A DNA stretch of 64,000 bases from JABSSA01 sp039975755. GTDB lineage: Bacteria; Pseudomonadota; Alphaproteobacteria; Rhodobacterales; Rhodobacteraceae. The notes beneath the pieces are model-generated. The model worked only from the letters and a program-made list of their open reading frames with translations. It made no database searches and was not told the origin of the DNA. Where the stretch lies: the NCBI GenBank assembly GCA_039975755.1, contig JBDWGM010000004.1:36904-100903 (forward strand), written 5' to 3'. The stretch's first letter is position 1, and each line of letters starts with the position of its first letter. Shown one piece after another: positions 61,916 to 64,000 of this stretch. Made by a program: the position numbers and the translations under genes.

Positions 61916-62199
61916 TAGCCCGCCTCAAGTGCGCGGCGTTTTTGTTCCAGTTCAAGTTCTTTTTCGGCCAGTTCCAATTTGACCTTTCGGTAATCATTGT
62001 ACTTTCCAAGAAGCCCAAAGACCGACGCCCCAATGGTCGTAATTGCACCCGCCAGCGTGGCAACCAAAGTGACAGTGTCATCGTCACCGCTTTGGGCAAC
62101 GACCCCTTTGGGCGCCGCCGGGATCGAAAGCCAATACCAACCAAGTGCAAGCCCAACTAACGCCAGAAAAATGATAACCGCCCAGTTTCTAAAAATCAT
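61915..62199 (-). CDS. Small membrane protein with C-terminal coiled coil
   Basis: A 94-residue protein with two transmembrane helices (about 6-26 and 45-65) and a short charged coiled coil at the end (YRKVKLELAEKELELEQKRR). It shares one base with the caspase-like gene (TAATG), so the two are translated together in a two-gene operon. The coiled coil would face one side of the membrane, where it could oligomerise or hold the caspase-like protein. No family is recognised, so the function is only from context. Confidence 0.65.
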   Translation of the reverse strand: MIFRNWAVIIFLALVGLALGWYWLSIPAAPKGVVAQSGDDDTVTLVATLAGAITTIGASVFGLLGKYNDYRKVKLELAEKELELEQKRRALEAG

Positions 62200-62325
62200 A
62201 ACCGCGACTCCTGATGTTTTGAAAAATCAATCAAACAATGACAACAGCATAACCCAAGCTTGAAAATTCTCAAAATCCGGGAATTCCCGACCCTGACATT
62301 CGCGTTTCCCAGGCCGACGGAAATG

Positions 62326-62351
62326 AAAAAGGCCCGACAAATTGCCGGGCC
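62326..62351 (-). terminator. Intrinsic terminator of rpoH
   Basis: Read on the minus strand, GGCCCG and CGGGCC form a 6-bp GC stem with a 9-nt loop, followed by a run of five T. It lies 35 bp after the rpoH stop. This is the clearest intrinsic terminator in the window. Confidence 0.8.
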
Positions 62352-62385
62352 ATCGCAGTCATCTTCAACGTTGAGATCGAGACGT

Positions 62386-63282
62386 TTATGCCGGGGCCAT
62401 CAAGCCTTTGGATTTGGCGATCTCGCGCATCTTCTTCTGCAGTTTTTCAAACGCACGGACTTCGATCTGGCGAATACGTTCACGGCTGACATTGTAGGTT
62501 TCGCTAAGGTCTTCCAACGTCACGGTTTTGTCCGACAAACGGCGCTGCGTTAAGATGTCTTTTTCGCGTTCGTTCAAGACATCAAGAGCCTCGGCCAGCA
62601 TTTCGCGGCGCACTTCCAGTTCGTCTCGCGCCTCGTAGTCGGCGGCCTGATCTGCGTCTTCATCTTCCAGCCAATCCTGCCATTGCATGGTCCCTTCGCC
62701 CTCAGAGCCAACCGTCGCATTCAACGAGGCATCGCCCCCGGACATACGGCGGTTCATCGACACCACTTCGGCTTCGGTAACGCCCAAATCGGTGGCGATT
62801 TGTTTGACGTTTTCGGGGCGCAAGTCGCCCTCTTCCAACGCACCGATCTTGGCTTTGGCTTTGCGTAGATTAAAGAACAGCTTCTTTTGCGCACTGGTTG
62901 TTCCCAGTTTCACAAGGCTCCACGAGCGCAGGATATATTCCTGAATCGACGCCCGAATCCACCACATCGCATAAGTTGCCAAGCGGAACCCTTTTTCCGG
63001 GTCAAACCGTTTAACAGCTTGCATCAAGCCAACATTTGCCTCGGAAATGACTTCGGCTTGTGGCAATCCATACCCGCGATAACCCATCGCGATTTTGGCG
63101 GCCAGACGCAGGTGCGATGTCACCATCTGGTGTGCCGCGACTGTGTCTTCCTGTTCCACCCAAGCTTTTGCCAGCATGTATTCCTGTTCCGGCTCAAGAA
63201 GCGGGAATTTGCGAATTTCTTGCATATAGCGGTTTAGTCCGCCCTCCGGTGTGGGTGCAGGTAAATTCTTGTAATTAGCCAT
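62386..63282 (-). CDS. rpoH: RNA polymerase sigma-32 factor RpoH
   Basis: A 298-residue heat-shock sigma factor. Region 2 shows AISEANVGLMQAVKRFDPEKGFRLATYAMWWIRASIQEYIL-like segments (AEVISEANVGLMQAVKR, then LATYAMWWIRASIQEYIL), and the RpoH-specific box QKKLFFNLRKAK near residue 135 separates it from the housekeeping sigma. Region 4 has VSRERIRQIEVRAFEKLQ near residue 270. It directs transcription of heat-shock genes (chaperones, proteases). It is transcribed alone with a strong terminator. A GGAGG-type ribosome-binding site precedes the ATG. Confidence 0.95.
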   Translation of the reverse strand: MANYKNLPAPTPEGGLNRYMQEIRKFPLLEPEQEYMLAKAWVEQEDTVAAHQMVTSHLRLAAKIAMGYRGYGLPQAEVISEANVGLMQAVKRFDPEKGFRLATYAMWWIRASIQEYILRSWSLVKLGTTSAQKKLFFNLRKAKAKIGALEEGDLRPENVKQIATDLGVTEAEVVSMNRRMSGGDASLNATVGSEGEGTMQWQDWLEDEDADQAADYEARDELEVRREMLAEALDVLNEREKDILTQRRLSDKTVTLEDLSETYNVSRERIRQIEVRAFEKLQKKMREIAKSKGLMAPA

Positions 63283-63458
63283 ATCTGTCCCCTCCTTATG
63301 TTTAAGGTGTTAACATTGGATATGGTAACGACCCGTTAAAGGTTCAAGACCTGATCCAACAACTTAAGATCGATTATGCTGTTTCGAAGCAAAGCAGGAA
63401 AGGCAAAACTCCGTGCTTTGGCGCAACTTGGGTATTCAAGGTCGAACCGACGCCGTGC

Positions 63459-64000
63459 TTAAGTCGCCTTTAAGGCAGCCATCAATTCACGGAAGTCACT
63501 CGGGAAATCCGCTGAAAATTCTAAGTTTTCTTGTGTCACAGGATGCACAAAACCCAATTTGGCCGCGTGCAAAGCTTGCCGAGGAAAGCCTTGAACAGCT
63601 GTCATTGCCGTTTCTGACAGCGCTTTTTGCGCCAGCCGTCGGCGGCCGCCGTACACCGGATCCCCGATCAAACCATGGCCTACATGTGCCATATGAACTC
63701 GAATTTGGTGTGTGCGACCAGTTTCCAACCAACATTGCACGCGGGTCAGAACAGTGGGTGAGCCATAGCTTTCGACAACTCGAGCCCGTGTGATCGCATG
63801 TCGACCGCCGGAAAACAGAACCGCCTGCCGTTGTCGGTCGGTTTTATGGCGCGCCAATTGCGTTGTGACTTTCAAAATGTTGCCCGATTCAAAACTTGCG
63901 CCTTTCACACCACGCAAACGCGGATCGGCTCCGTCAGGCACACCATACACAAGCGCTTCGTACATGCGTTCCACGCTGTGGGCTTCGAATTGCGCGGCAA
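63459..64000 (-). CDS. Pseudouridine synthase RluD-like, 5' part beyond window
   Basis: The C-terminal 180 residues of an RluA/RluD-type pseudouridine synthase; the frame stays open to the right edge (AAQFEAHSVERMYEALVYG). The conserved LETGRTHQIRVHMAHVGH block (motif III) is complete, and the C-terminal RQALHAAKLGFVHPVT is typical of RluD. The catalytic Asp motif (HRLDxxTSG) lies outside. The family converts uridines of 23S rRNA (1911, 1915 and 1917 in E. coli) to pseudouridine. It ends about 177 bp before rpoH, the usual alphaproteobacterial rluD-rpoH order. It is cut at its N-terminus. Confidence 0.9.
   Translation of the reverse strand, partial: AAQFEAHSVERMYEALVYGVPDGADPRLRGVKGASFESGNILKVTTQLARHKTDRQRQAVLFSGGRHAITRARVVESYGSPTVLTRVQCWLETGRTHQIRVHMAHVGHGLIGDPVYGGRRRLAQKALSETAMTAVQGFPRQALHAAKLGFVHPVTQENLEFSADFPSDFRELMAALKAT

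Overview
This window comes from the chromosome of a marine alphaproteobacterium, most likely a Rhodobacterales (Roseobacter-group) species. The evidence is a typical alphaproteobacterial rpoH with an rluD-type gene beside it, a rhizobial-style rha operon, a fused nadM-Nudix gene, RTX and Hint proteins of the kind common in roseobacters, and many solute transporters. Base composition is moderately GC-rich, apart from an AT-rich patch near 43.0-44.6 kb. No rRNA, tRNA, CRISPR array or intact mobile element was seen.

Region by region. 1-6.2 kb: a minus-strand operon with a LacI regulator, sugar-binding protein, two permeases and a GH63-type glycosidase, headed by a perfect palindromic operator. 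6.5-9.1 kb: NAD salvage genes (nadM-Nudix and nicotinamide phosphoribosyltransferase). 9.3-15.1 kb: a glutathione S-transferase, an EF-G paralogue behind an unusual leader, a DUF547 lipoprotein, a ricin-type lectin and a DUF1499 protein. 15.1-21.1 kb: TetR regulator, RND adaptor (frameshifted as given), RND pump and a YHYH protein. 21.3-30.6 kb: a catabolic operon for an unknown compound (BKACE, LIV-type ABC importer, two dehydrogenases, cupin, cyclase) with a divergent IclR regulator. 30.8-42.6 kb: a small Hint protein, an HD hydrolase, a polyamine-type cassette (SpeD, membrane SpeE-like, DUF350, a tiny membrane protein, two DUF4178 proteins), a pentapeptide-repeat protein, a D-amino-acid dehydrogenase and a 1031-residue RTX-Hint protein. 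43.4-44.4 kb: two AT-rich orphan genes. 44.7-55.9 kb: a histidine phosphatase and the complete L-rhamnose regulon (rhaRSTPQUK facing rhaDI). 56.0-58.8 kb: an uncharacterised GNAT/membrane/TetR cassette. 58.8-64 kb: a Gfo/Idh/MocA oxidoreductase, a caspase/peptidoglycan-binding/SUMF1 protein with a coiled-coil membrane partner, rpoH and a partial rluD.

How the genes work together. In the rhamnose block, the ABC importer (rhaSTPQ) brings rhamnose in. RhaU interconverts its anomers, RhaI isomerises it, RhaK phosphorylates it and RhaD cleaves it, with RhaR acting on a four-half-site operator between the divergent transcripts. In the 21-30 kb cluster, a dehydrogenase probably makes a beta-keto acid that BKACE cleaves with acetyl-CoA. 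The most system-like uncharacterised units are the DUF4178/DUF350/SpeE/SpeD cassette, the caspase pair, and the leader-controlled EF-G paralogue.
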